In this document: piece by piece, positions 7,816 to 16,719 of the stretch | How positions within the stretch are numbered: position 1 is the stretch's first letter | How the letters are laid out: every line of letters starts with the position of its first letter | NCBI RefSeq assembly: GCF_018403745.1 | Contig: NZ_BOVP01000011.1 | Span: forward strand, 1-39,100 | Length of the DNA: 39,100 nucleotides | Origin: Lactococcus formosensis | GTDB lineage: Bacteria > Bacillota > Bacilli > Lactobacillales > Streptococcaceae | Reading direction: 5' to 3' | Made by a program: the position numbers and the translations under genes | Notes under the pieces: generated by a model | What the model was told of the DNA's origin: nothing | The model's input: the letters and a program-made list of their open reading frames with translations, nothing else | The model's database searches: none

Positions 7816-8869
7816 AAAAATCCTTGTACCTATTATCGCCGTACTTTCTGGTTTCTTAATTGGTGCAATCATTATGCTCATCTTCGGCTTTAATCCTATC
7901 TATGGTTACGAAGATTTAATTATCGGTGCCTTTGGTACACCACGTGCCATTGGTGAAACACTTCAAACAATGGGTCCTTTGATTCTTTGTGCCTTAGGTT
8001 TCTCTGTTGGTATGAAGGCCGGTCTCTTTAATATCGGTATGTCAGGTCAGGCTCTTGCCGGCTGGATTACGTCTATGTGGTTTGCCCTCAGTTTCCCTGG
8101 AATCCCTAAACCGATTATGATTCCGTTAGTGATAATTATTGGTATGCTCTTTGGAGCCCTCATGGGTGCAATTCCTGGTATCTTACGTGCTTTCTTAGGT
8201 ACTTCGGAAGTTATCACTACAATCATGCTTAACTATGTCATCCTCTTTATGTCAACCTTCTTGATTCATGATGTCTTTAGTTCAAAAATCATGATGCCTA
8301 ACTCAACGGACCAAACAAAGTTGATTAGTGCAAATGCTTCCTTCCGTACAGGTTGGTTGTCAGATTTGACAAATAATTCAACCTTGAATATTGGACTTTT
8401 TATCGCTTTAATCGTTCTTGTCATTATGGCTATTGTTCTTTCTAAGACAACACTTGGTTTTGAAATCAAGTCTGTCGGTTTAAATCCAGATGCGTCTGAG
8501 TATGCAGGGATTTCAGCAAAACGTACAATTATCATGTCAATGCTAGTTGCCGGAGCTCTTTCGGGGCTTGGAGGTGTTGTCTATGGTTTTGGATACATGC
8601 AAAACTTCGTTACACAATCCGCAACACTAGATATTGGTTTCAATGGTATGGCTGTTGCCCTCTTGGGTGAAACAAATCCTGTCGGTATCTTGTTTGCTGC
8701 CTTCTTGTTCTCAATGCTTCAAACTGGTTCAGGTAATATGAGTAATATCGATAATATCCCGCCGCAAATTGTACAGATTGTCACAGCTACAATCATCTTC
8801 TTTATTGCCGTAAAATATATTATCGAAAAAGTTCTCCCAAATATTAAGAAGAAAGGAGAAAAAGCATAA
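7799..8869 (+). CDS. nupB: Nucleoside-type ABC transporter permease (NupB-like)
   Basis: First membrane subunit of the importer (BPD_transp_2 family), 356 residues, with an N-terminal membrane helix at about 8-30 and roughly eight to ten hydrophobic segments. The conserved permease stretch near the middle contains SVGLNPDASEYAGI, the region expected to contact the ATPase. The ATG at 7799 is preferred over in-frame starts further upstream because GGAGG lies 8 bases before it and the protein then begins with a short positive stretch and a membrane helix; the upstream extension is the antiparallel-frame translation of nupA. It is coupled to nupA (17-base overlap) and to nupC (one-base overlap). 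The large C-terminal membrane block ends in a Lys-rich tail. Confidence 0.88.
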   Translation: MNSKTKKILVPIIAVLSGFLIGAIIMLIFGFNPIYGYEDLIIGAFGTPRAIGETLQTMGPLILCALGFSVGMKAGLFNIGMSGQALAGWITSMWFALSFPGIPKPIMIPLVIIIGMLFGALMGAIPGILRAFLGTSEVITTIMLNYVILFMSTFLIHDVFSSKIMMPNSTDQTKLISANASFRTGWLSDLTNNSTLNIGLFIALIVLVIMAIVLSKTTLGFEIKSVGLNPDASEYAGISAKRTIIMSMLVAGALSGLGGVVYGFGYMQNFVTQSATLDIGFNGMAVALLGETNPVGILFAAFLFSMLQTGSGNMSNIDNIPPQIVQIVTATIIFFIAVKYIIEKVLPNIKKKGEKA

Positions 8870-9822
8870 TGAATATTGTAGATACATTGCAAATTATTGT
8901 TGCAAATATGCTTATTTACTCAACACCTTTAATCTTCACAAGTATCGGTGGAGTGTTCTCTGAACGTGGTGGTATCGTCAACGTTGGTCTAGAAGGTATT
9001 ATGACAATGGGGGCTTTCAGTTCCGTTGTCTTTAACCTTACTTTCACTGAGACGTTTGGTGGAATGACCCCTTGGCTCTCTATCCTCTTTGGTGCATTTA
9101 TCGGTGGGGTCTTCTCCCTAATCCATGCGGTAGCAACTATTAACTTCCGTGCCGATCATATCGTCTCAGGTACTGTTCTTAACTTAATGGCTCCTGCGCT
9201 TGGTGTCTTCTTGATTCAAACGTTTTATAATGCCGGTCAAGTAAACATCACTAACCAAATCGGATATTGGAACTTCCCAGTCCTCTCAAAAATCCCTGTG
9301 ATTGGAAAAATCTTCTTCTCACAAACTTCACTACCAGGTTTTCTAGCAATTCTCGTTGCTTTCCTCTCTTGGTATCTTCTCTTTAAAACGAAATTCGGAC
9401 TTCGTCTTCGCTCTGTAGGTGAAAATCCTCAGGCAGCAGATACTCTTGGTATCAATGTTTACCTTATGCGTTATGCTGGGGTTGTCATCTCTGGTATCCT
9501 TGGAGGTATTGGTGGTGCAATTTACGCACAATCAATCTCAGGTAACTTCTCTGTAGCTACAATCGCTGGACAAGGTTTCATCTCATTGGCTGCTATGATC
9601 TTTGGTAAATGGAATCCTGTTGGAGCGATGCTTGCTTCCCTCCTTTTCGGACTTTCAACCTCACTCGCTGTTGTAGGTGGACAAATTCCCGTTATTAAAG
9701 AAATTCCATCTGCTTTCCTCCAAATGGCACCATACGTAGTAACAATCATCGTTCTTGCGGCCTTTCTTGGAAAAGCTGTTGCACCTAAAGCTGACGGTGT
9801 TAACTATATCAAAACAAAATAA
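8869..9822 (+). CDS. nupC: Nucleoside-type ABC transporter permease (NupC-like)
   Basis: Second permease of the same importer, 317 residues, almost entirely hydrophobic. It has the paired motif SVGENPQAADTLGINV, which mirrors the one in NupB and shows that the two permeases are distant paralogues forming a heterodimer. The N-terminal third holds ERGGIVNVGLEG, a strongly conserved stretch in this family. The ATG shares its A with the nupB stop (TAATG), and GGAGAAAAAGCATA supplies the ribosome site. A strong terminator follows immediately, so the operon ends here and has only three genes. Confidence 0.88.
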   Translation: MNIVDTLQIIVANMLIYSTPLIFTSIGGVFSERGGIVNVGLEGIMTMGAFSSVVFNLTFTETFGGMTPWLSILFGAFIGGVFSLIHAVATINFRADHIVSGTVLNLMAPALGVFLIQTFYNAGQVNITNQIGYWNFPVLSKIPVIGKIFFSQTSLPGFLAILVAFLSWYLLFKTKFGLRLRSVGENPQAADTLGINVYLMRYAGVVISGILGGIGGAIYAQSISGNFSVATIAGQGFISLAAMIFGKWNPVGAMLASLLFGLSTSLAVVGGQIPVIKEIPSAFLQMAPYVVTIIVLAAFLGKAVAPKADGVNYIKTK

Positions 9823-9825
9823 AAT

Positions 9826-9854
9826 AAAAAGCATTTCAAGTTGAAATGCTTTTT
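9826..9854. terminator. Bidirectional terminator after nupC
   Basis: AAAAAGCATTTCAA (9826-9839) and TTGAAATGCTTTTT (9841-9854) are near-perfect inverted arms, with T-rich tails on both strands. It ends the nup operon on plus and would also end a minus-strand transcript from the small gene at 9900-9995. Confidence 0.9.
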
Positions 9855-9899
9855 ATATTTTAAGAGCATACAAAATCATTTATTACAATATGTTGATAA

Positions 9900-9995
9900 T
9901 TACTTGTTTATTTTCATAATAAGCTTTTTAAGAAAATAAACAAGTACGATAATTAAAACTATGAGTGCTATTAAAACTATACTGACAAAAATCAC
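9900..9995 (-). CDS. Candidate 31-residue hydrophobic membrane peptide
   Basis: A GTG at 9995 opens a 31-codon frame preceded by GGAGG (10010-10006) with a 10-base gap and by a perfect TATAAT (10027-10022). The peptide begins Met-Ile-Phe-Val, has one long Ile/Leu/Val membrane segment at about 2-22, and ends with a basic tail (two Lys, then Lys-Ile-Asn-Lys). A bidirectional terminator lies about 46 bases past the stop. The layout resembles small membrane peptides or type I toxins; pheromone precursors usually have the opposite charge order. I do not recognise a family. The GTG start and small size leave real doubt. Confidence 0.5.
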   Translation of the reverse strand: MIFVSIVLIALIVLIIVLVYFLKKLIMKINK

Positions 9996-10021
9996 TTCTT
10001 ACATACCTCCATCCTATTAGA

Positions 10022-10113
10022 ATTATACAGTCTACATCAAATACCTCTTGTCTAATCGACGACATTATGCCTTGGAACTTTAATCCAAAATATGCTACTC
10101 TTTCCACTATAAT
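10022..10113. promoter_or_regulatory. Divergent micro-gene promoters with a central palindrome
   Basis: Two perfect TATAAT boxes point away from each other: minus at 10027-10022 and plus at 10108-10113. Neither has a recognisable -35 box. Between them lies TTGGA-N7-TCCAA (10072-10088), centred at 10080, which sits at about -40 for the plus-strand start and overlaps its -35 position. A palindrome replacing a -35 box is the usual design of activator-dependent promoters, including those of Rgg-controlled peptide genes. The Rgg-like gene at 10231-11277 is the obvious candidate regulator. The remaining bases between 9996 and 10144 show no further structure. Confidence 0.4.
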
Positions 10114-10144
10114 CAAATTTAACATTTTCGAGGAGGACACTCTT

Positions 10145-10228
10145 ATTAATTTGTCTTTGATAGTAAGTAACACTCAAGCTGTAGAAATTTCTGTAAATAT
10201 AAAGCACCTCATGTCTTTGATAAGATAA
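10145..10228 (+). CDS. Candidate micro-ORF convergent with the Rgg-like gene
   Basis: A perfect AGGAGG (10131-10136) lies 18 bases after a TATAAT (10108-10113). The frame behind it can start at ATT 10145 (8-base spacing, 27 codons) or TTG 10151 (14-base spacing, 25 codons) and stops at 10228, two bases from the 3' end of the convergent regulator gene. With the TTG start the peptide has Ser-Leu-Ile near both ends, because TGTCTTTGATA recurs in frame at 10152-10162 and 10212-10222. A small peptide gene convergent with an rgg gene is one of the known Rgg/SHP layouts, but the peptide lacks the hydrophobic C-terminus of known SHPs, and no ATG is available. Confidence 0.3.
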   Translation: MNLSLIVSNTQAVEISVNIKHLMSLIR

Positions 10229-10230
10229 CT

Positions 10231-11277
10231 TTAGTTAGATATGTCCCCCCTTATATAGCTTTCATAATTTTTATGATACCAGTTTTTCATTAGTCCATCA
10301 TACATATAGGAAGCTTTACAAATAGACTTCATTGTTGTTTTGTACTGTCCTTTTCCAGTTTGTTTGTATTTAAATAAGCTTTCGACAAAAAGGTAAGCCA
10401 TTTTTGCAAGATCATCTGTTTCTTGAACAAACTCTCTGGCAAATGCCAAGAAATATTCTGCTTCAAGAAGACTATTTCCCGTTAGTCTTAAGAGCGTTAT
10501 TTCAAGCCCCGCCAAGACTAAACGTCTAGGATAAGTATTTTTTTCCTTAAAAAGCGTTTTAGAATATAGCAAATTTTCGCAAACTAACTTTAAGTGATCT
10601 GAACTTAGAAACTTAGCACTGTATTGAAAAATAAAGAGTTCTCGAGTAGTCCAGTATTCTCTTGTGATAAAATATTTTTTAATTGCTATTCTCTCTTGGT
10701 CAGAAATGTTGTCCACCATTCCTTTGAGGCAAAGTGATAGAAAAAAGTGTTCATTACACTCAGCAAGGCCCTCATACAAACTCTTCAGTTTCGGCGTATC
10801 ACCTCTGTAATAAGCAAGATCTACCTGCTTCCAAAGAAACTCTATAGGGCTTTCACTCCCTTTATCGAGGAGAGAACAATAATCTTCAAGGCTTATGTTC
10901 ATCTCCATAAGTATGGCATACAGTTTATCAAACTCAAACATAATTAGCCCCGATTCAAAAAGTTTCATTTGTTCTTCAGAAACAGAAAGGTGCGCAAAGG
11001 CTTCTCGTGAGAAACCACTTTGTTTTCTGATTTGTGTAAATATTTTTCCATATCTAGCATATATTTTCTCTTTGTGTATCACATGATAAAAATCAATAAT
11101 ATTTAAGTTCAATCTTTCCAATAAAGCCTCTAGTTTAGCTATAGGAAAAACAGTCTCTCCTCGTTCATAACGCGACAAACTTCTCCGAGGTACGATATCC
11201 TCAAAATCCTTGAGTGATAGTTTCCTTCTTTGCCTTATTTTTTGAAAAACTTTACCATAATGCACTTTTTTAGCCAT
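10231..11277 (-). CDS. Rgg/RRNPP-like regulator with two tandem HTH domains
   Basis: A 348-residue cytoplasmic regulator of the Rgg class: N-terminal HTH_3-type DNA-binding domain followed by a helical C-terminal region of about 210 residues, as in peptide-sensing TPR regulators. It carries two related HTH units, at about 8-66 and 75-136. Both begin YGK-[VI]-F, share the Ile-Arg pair four residues later, and end in the Asn-[LI]-x-x-x-[DE] stretch typical of Rgg N-termini. Known Rgg proteins are about 285 residues with one HTH, so the extra 60 residues are explained by duplication. The second unit has lost some polar residues of the recognition helix and may be degenerate. The ATG at 11277 has GGAG 13 bases upstream. 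Two micro-ORFs and a palindrome lie just downstream. The target is unknown. Confidence 0.8.
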   Translation of the reverse strand: MAKKVHYGKVFQKIRQRRKLSLKDFEDIVPRRSLSRYERGETVFPIAKLEALLERLNLNIIDFYHVIHKEKIYARYGKIFTQIRKQSGFSREAFAHLSVSEEQMKLFESGLIMFEFDKLYAILMEMNISLEDYCSLLDKGSESPIEFLWKQVDLAYYRGDTPKLKSLYEGLAECNEHFFLSLCLKGMVDNISDQERIAIKKYFITREYWTTRELFIFQYSAKFLSSDHLKLVCENLLYSKTLFKEKNTYPRRLVLAGLEITLLRLTGNSLLEAEYFLAFAREFVQETDDLAKMAYLFVESLFKYKQTGKGQYKTTMKSICKASYMYDGLMKNWYHKNYESYIRGDISN

Positions 11278-11344
11278 ATCATATCTCTTTCTCCAACTTT
11301 TCGTTCTTACTATTTAATACGAAAAAATTTTGAAAGCTTCACAC

Positions 11345-11374
11345 AAAAAAACACCTAAATTTAGGTGTTTTTTT
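11345..11374 (-). terminator. Terminator after ldh
   Basis: AAAAAAACACCTAAA (11345-11359) and its exact complement (11360-11374) form a long A/T-flanked hairpin five bases after the ldh stop, with a T run on the minus strand. It separates ldh from the regulator gene. Confidence 0.9.
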
Positions 11375-11378
11375 ATTC

Positions 11379-12362
<984 letters not shown>

Positions 12363-12402
12363 TCATTCCTTTCCTGAATGCAATAATAATGTTTACTTTA
12401 TT

Positions 12403-12431
12403 ATTATAGCATTTTTTCACATTCTTGTCAC
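12403..12431 (-). promoter_or_regulatory. Dedicated ldh promoter
   Basis: On the minus strand GTGACA (12431-12426) and TATAAT (12408-12403) are 17 bases apart, and TGC precedes the -10, making it also an extended -10. Predicted start is near 12396, giving a leader of about 40 bases. This is one of the strongest promoters in the window. Confidence 0.8.
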
Positions 12432-12438
12432 ATTGGAA

Positions 12439-12454
12439 AGTGATTTATATCACA
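12439..12454. promoter_or_regulatory. CRP/FNR-type palindrome in the ldh promoter
   Basis: AGTGA-TTTATA-TCACA is a near-perfect TGTGA-N6-TCACA site, abutting the cre site and 7 bases upstream of the -35 box. Lactococci encode CRP/FNR-family regulators (Flp/Rcf), so redox or acid control of ldh is plausible. Binding is inferred only from the motif. Confidence 0.45.
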
Positions 12455-12468
12455 TTATAACGCTTACA
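12455..12468 (-). promoter_or_regulatory. Perfect cre (CcpA) site upstream of ldh
   Basis: TGTAAGCGTTATAA on the minus strand matches the lactococcal consensus WGWAARCGYTWWMA at all 14 positions. Its centre lies about 65 bases upstream of the predicted ldh start, the side expected for CcpA activation, as known for las in L. lactis. Confidence 0.75.
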
Positions 12469-12522
12469 TTTAAAGCTGAATACGTTTATATTTCTTGGAC
12501 TTTGAACAAAGAAAATTAATAT

Positions 12523-12551
12523 AAAAAAGACACCCCATTGAGGTGTCTTTT
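12523..12551 (-). terminator. Terminator between pyk and ldh
   Basis: AAAAGACACC (12525-12534) and GGTGTCTTTT (12542-12551) form a 10-bp stem with a short loop, followed on the minus strand by a T run and TATATT. It lies 30 bases past the pyk stop. Confidence 0.85.
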
Positions 12552-12581
12552 ATGCTGAGCAAAACGCTCTGAAGCTTTTTA

Positions 12582-14090
12582 TTATTTGATTGTACGGATA
12601 CGCATTGTGTTTGTACGTCCTGAACCAACTGGAACACCAGCAACGATAACGATGTTATCACCTGATTCAACAAGACCTGAAGCCAAGGCAGCTTTTTCAG
12701 CTACTTCGAACATATCGTCTGTTGAAGCTGGTTTGTCCATGAGCATTGGGATAACACCCCAGTTGATCATCAATCCGCGTTCAACTTTTTCATCGAAAGT
12801 GATTGCCAAGATGTCAGCTTCTGGACGGTATTTAGAGATCAAACGTGCAGTTGCTCCTGACTCAGTCAAAGCAACGATAAGTTTAACTTCCATTGATTCT
12901 GCAGCGTTTTTAACTGCTGATGCTACAACTTCTGTTACTGAATCTTTATCGAAGTTTTCTGGGTGAAGACGTCCGTATTCTTTCAACAATGTTTGCGCGT
13001 TTTTGTTAACTGTAGCCATTGTACGAACTGATTCGCGTGGGTATTTACCGTTAGCTGATTCACCTGAAAGCATAGTTGCATCAGTACCATCGATAACAGC
13101 GTTAAAGACGTCAGAGATCTCAGAACGTGTTGCACGTGGTTTTTCAGTCATAGACTCAAGCATGTTTGTTGCTGTAACAACGATTTTACCTGCTTGGTTA
13201 ACTTTACGGATGATTTCTTTTTGGAAAACTGGAACCATTTCAAATGGTACTTCGATACCCATGTCACCACGAGCGATCATGATACCGTCAGCTGTATCGA
13301 TGATTTCATCAAGGTTATCAATACCTTGTTGGTTTTCGATTTTAGCCAAAAGTTGAACGTGTGTATTACCAGTTTCTTCAAGGATAGCACGAACTTCGTT
13401 AACGTCTTTAGCAGTACGTACGAATGAGATTGCGATGAAGTTCAAACCATTTGGTTGTGAAAGTCCAAAACGGATATCGTCGTTGTCACGTTCTGCAAGA
13501 GCTGGGAAAGGAATAGTAGTGTTAGGGATGTTAACACCTTTTTGTTTACCGATAGCACCGTCATTTTGTGCAACTACGTCGAATTCACGTGCTTCAACGT
13601 CTTTAGCAGCTACTGTAAGACCCAATTTACCATCATCGATAAGGATAGTTTGACCAACTTCAACATCATCAAAGATATCAAGCCCACCAGCAACGTTCAA
13701 GGCAATGTTATCACGAGTTGATTTCAAACCTTGTTTTGTAGAAACACGGAATTGATCACCAGTAACATATTTATATTCGTCTGCACCATCTTCGTACACT
13801 TCTGTACGCATTTCTGGACCTTTAGTGTCAAGCAAGAAACCAACTTTACGGCCAGCAATTTCTTCAGCACGAAGTACTGTTGCCATACGAGCAGCTTGTT
13901 CAGCGTGGTCACCGTGAGAGAAGTTAAAACGGAAAACGTCAGCACCTTCTTTGATCAAATCAGCAATGGTTTGTGCTGATGTTTCAACATCAAGCTCTTC
14001 TCCCCAGTATCCTTTTTCTCCGAATTTTTTACCACCACGAGTTTCTACTGCAGGGCCAAGTGTTGAGACGATTTTTACACGTTTGTTCAT
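12582..14090 (-). CDS. pyk: Pyruvate kinase
   Basis: Catalyses phosphoenolpyruvate + ADP to pyruvate + ATP. The 502 residues match the length of lactococcal pyruvate kinase, with the N-terminal VKIVSTLGPA, the active-site stretch IMIARGDMGIEVP with its Mg-binding acid, and the C-terminal regulatory domain ending in the usual GRTNTMRI strand. The start at 14090 is set by AGGAG 11 bases upstream and by the canonical Met-Asn-Lys-Arg-Val; a longer in-frame start at 14126 would precede the ribosome site. The 109-base gap to pfkA holds no terminator, so the two are co-transcribed. TTGACT-N16-TATAAA in that gap looks like a promoter, but its start would fall in the ribosome site. Confidence 0.97.
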   Translation of the reverse strand: MNKRVKIVSTLGPAVETRGGKKFGEKGYWGEELDVETSAQTIADLIKEGADVFRFNFSHGDHAEQAARMATVLRAEEIAGRKVGFLLDTKGPEMRTEVYEDGADEYKYVTGDQFRVSTKQGLKSTRDNIALNVAGGLDIFDDVEVGQTILIDDGKLGLTVAAKDVEAREFDVVAQNDGAIGKQKGVNIPNTTIPFPALAERDNDDIRFGLSQPNGLNFIAISFVRTAKDVNEVRAILEETGNTHVQLLAKIENQQGIDNLDEIIDTADGIMIARGDMGIEVPFEMVPVFQKEIIRKVNQAGKIVVTATNMLESMTEKPRATRSEISDVFNAVIDGTDATMLSGESANGKYPRESVRTMATVNKNAQTLLKEYGRLHPENFDKDSVTEVVASAVKNAAESMEVKLIVALTESGATARLISKYRPEADILAITFDEKVERGLMINWGVIPMLMDKPASTDDMFEVAEKAALASGLVESGDNIVIVAGVPVGSGRTNTMRIRTIK

Positions 14091-14199
14091 TTTGAGTAAT
14101 TCTCCTATTTTTATAAATGTACTCATTATTTAGTCAATGTGAGCATTCAGTGTTTTAACTTCACTCTGACATCAACCAAATAAGATTACTAACAATAAC

Positions 14200-15258
<1,059 letters not shown>

Positions 15259-15306
15259 TTATATTTGCGACTGCAAATTTAAAGTTCAATTTTTATTTCA
15301 TTGTTT

Positions 15307-15315
15307 ATTATATCA
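15307..15315 (-). promoter_or_regulatory. las promoter, extended -10
   Basis: The minus strand reads TGA-TATAAT (15315-15307). The -35 region is a T run with no match to TTGACA. Predicted start is near 15300, with a leader of about 72 bases. Absence of a -35 fits dependence on the adjacent CcpA-type element. Confidence 0.7.
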
Positions 15316-15335
15316 CGATAGGAAAAAAAAATCTC

Positions 15336-15362
15336 ATAAAAACGCTATGATAGCGTTTTTAT
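15336..15362. promoter_or_regulatory. Perfect 27-base palindrome carrying two cre-like halves, las promoter
   Basis: ATAAAAACGCTA (15336-15347), TGA, and TAGCGTTTTTAT (15351-15362) are exact inverted arms. Each arm overlaps a cre-like sequence (12 of 14 to the lactococcal consensus), and the centre lies about 49 bases upstream of the predicted start. CcpA activation of las is established in L. lactis, so an activator site fits. The same sequence could also form a hairpin, but it lies upstream of the start and has its own terminator neighbour at 15447-15471. Confidence 0.6.
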
Positions 15363-15446
15363 TTACGGTTTTTCAAATGTAATGGTTTTCAGATTACAAA
15401 AAGATTATTACTGTCTAAAACTCTTTTTTGTATCTTAAAGTTATAA

Positions 15447-15471
15447 AAACAGTTCCTTTACGGAACTGTTT
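15447..15471 (-). terminator. Terminator after nagA
   Basis: AAACAGTTCC (15447-15456) and GGAACTGTTT (15462-15471) form a perfect 10-bp stem with a five-base loop one base after the nagA stop, followed by TTTTTAT on the minus strand. Confidence 0.85.
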
Positions 15472-15472
15472 A

Positions 15473-16624
15473 TTAGGCTTGATAACGTTTTTCACCATCA
15501 AGATAAGTTGCCACAAGCTCAAGATGTTCATCAAGAACGATAAAGTCTGCATCTAATCCTTCTTTAATTTGACCACAGACATCATCAATCTTCGTAGATT
15601 TAGCAGCATTCAAAGAAGCCATTTTTACAGCTTCAGCTGGTGTTGCAATTTGCCAATCTACAACGTTTTTCACTGCATCTTTAAGTAAAAGGATTGATCC
15701 AGCAAGATTGCCGCCTTCTTTCAAACGTGCTGCACCGTCTTTGACGATTACTGGGAATTCACCAAGATAATATTCGCCGTCGCTTAAGCCAGCAGCACGC
15801 ATTGAATCGGTAATTAATACAACATGATCTGTGCCTTTTTCACGCATTAAAATTTGACATGCTTCTGGACGTACGTGGAAGCCGTCACAAATCAATTCTG
15901 CATAAGTATTTGGTAAGTTGAATACTGCACCAACCATACCTGGTTCACGATGATTAAGTCCACGCATCCCATTAAACGCATGTACCCACATTGAAGCACC
16001 TGCTTGAACAGCTGCTACTGCATCTGCGTAAGTTGCATTTGAGTGACCAAGAGCGATTGTAAAGCCGTGTTCCACCGCTTCTTTAACAAAATCAGTTGAG
16101 CCTTCACGTTCTGGCGCAATACCAATTTTGATTGGCAAACCTTTTGCAGCTTTCCCATATTCAGCAAGTTCGCTATATGAAGGATCGCGCATGTATTTAG
16201 GGTTTTGAGCACCTTTGAATTCTTCTGTGAAGTAAGGACCTTCAAAGAAAAGTCCACGGATTTTAGCTCCAGCTGCTTTATCCACATTTGAACCAATTTC
16301 GTCAGCGACTTCCAACAATTCTTCATGACTTGCAGTCACAGCTGTTGGGAAAAAACTTGTAACACCTGCTGCTAAAAGTCCTTCACTCATTGTTTGGACG
16401 ATGCCTTCGATTTTACGGTCATTGGTATCTGCTCCACCAAAACCGTGAATGTGTGTGTCTACCAAACCAGGAGCGATGGATTGACCTGAGTAATCCAATA
16501 CCTCAGCTCCAGCTGGCGCTTCTGCCATCCAGCTTCCAAATTTACCGTCTGTGATTTGCAGGAAACCACCTGTTTTCACTTCATAAGGATAGAAAAATTT
16601 GTCTGCTTTAATATAGTAAGTCAT
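15473..16624 (-). CDS. nagA: N-acetylglucosamine-6-phosphate deacetylase
   Basis: NagA removes acetate from GlcNAc-6-phosphate, feeding amino-sugar salvage into glucosamine-6-phosphate. The 383 residues show the amidohydrolase features: the His-x-His of PGLVDTHIHGFGG, the metal-bridging Glu in FFEGPYF, the histidines of ALGHSNATY and HAFNGMRGLNHREPG, and the catalytic Asp in LITDSMRAAG. The start at 16624 follows GGAGGAACCCTTTT; the in-frame extension to 16687 reads back through the promoter and is rejected. It is monocistronic: own promoter, own terminator. Its promoter shares DNA with the terminator of the preceding gene. It could recycle cell-wall as well as imported GlcNAc. Confidence 0.95.
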   Translation of the reverse strand: MTYYIKADKFFYPYEVKTGGFLQITDGKFGSWMAEAPAGAEVLDYSGQSIAPGLVDTHIHGFGGADTNDRKIEGIVQTMSEGLLAAGVTSFFPTAVTASHEELLEVADEIGSNVDKAAGAKIRGLFFEGPYFTEEFKGAQNPKYMRDPSYSELAEYGKAAKGLPIKIGIAPEREGSTDFVKEAVEHGFTIALGHSNATYADAVAAVQAGASMWVHAFNGMRGLNHREPGMVGAVFNLPNTYAELICDGFHVRPEACQILMREKGTDHVVLITDSMRAAGLSDGEYYLGEFPVIVKDGAARLKEGGNLAGSILLLKDAVKNVVDWQIATPAEAVKMASLNAAKSTKIDDVCGQIKEGLDADFIVLDEHLELVATYLDGEKRYQA

Positions 16625-16658
16625 AAAAGGGTTCCTCCGATACTTTGTATTCTCCAAC

Positions 16659-16687
16659 ATTTTAACACTCGGTACTAAAAAAGTCAA
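16659..16687 (-). promoter_or_regulatory. nagA promoter
   Basis: On the minus strand TTGACT (16687-16682) and TAAAAT (16664-16659) are separated by 17 bases. The -35 box lies inside the downstream arm of the telA terminator hairpin. Predicted leader is about 28 bases. Confidence 0.75.
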
Positions 16688-16717
16688 GAATTGGTATATA
16701 TCAATACTTGACTTTTT
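16677..16717 (-). terminator. Terminator after telA, overlapping the nagA -35 box
   Basis: Arms at 16717-16707 and 16688-16678 (AAAAAGTCAAG and CTTGACTTTTT) form an 11-bp stem, extended by a partial inner stem, and end in a T run. It starts three bases past the telA stop. Confidence 0.75.
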
Positions 16718-16719
16718 GC

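Noticed and set aside
9928..10173. 81-codon minus frame between nupC and the Rgg-like gene
   Set aside because: No ribosome site (the upstream CCTCC is the complement of a plus-strand site), and the frame overlaps the better-supported 31-codon gene in another frame.
12586..14133. Several open plus-strand frames antisense to pyk
   Set aside because: They mirror the codon bias of a highly expressed gene; no ribosome sites or recognisable proteins.
14110..14137. Internal pyk promoter TTGACT-N16-TATAAA
   Set aside because: Its start would fall at about 14103, within the pyk ribosome site, so a transcript could hardly be translated. It may be chance in AT-rich DNA.
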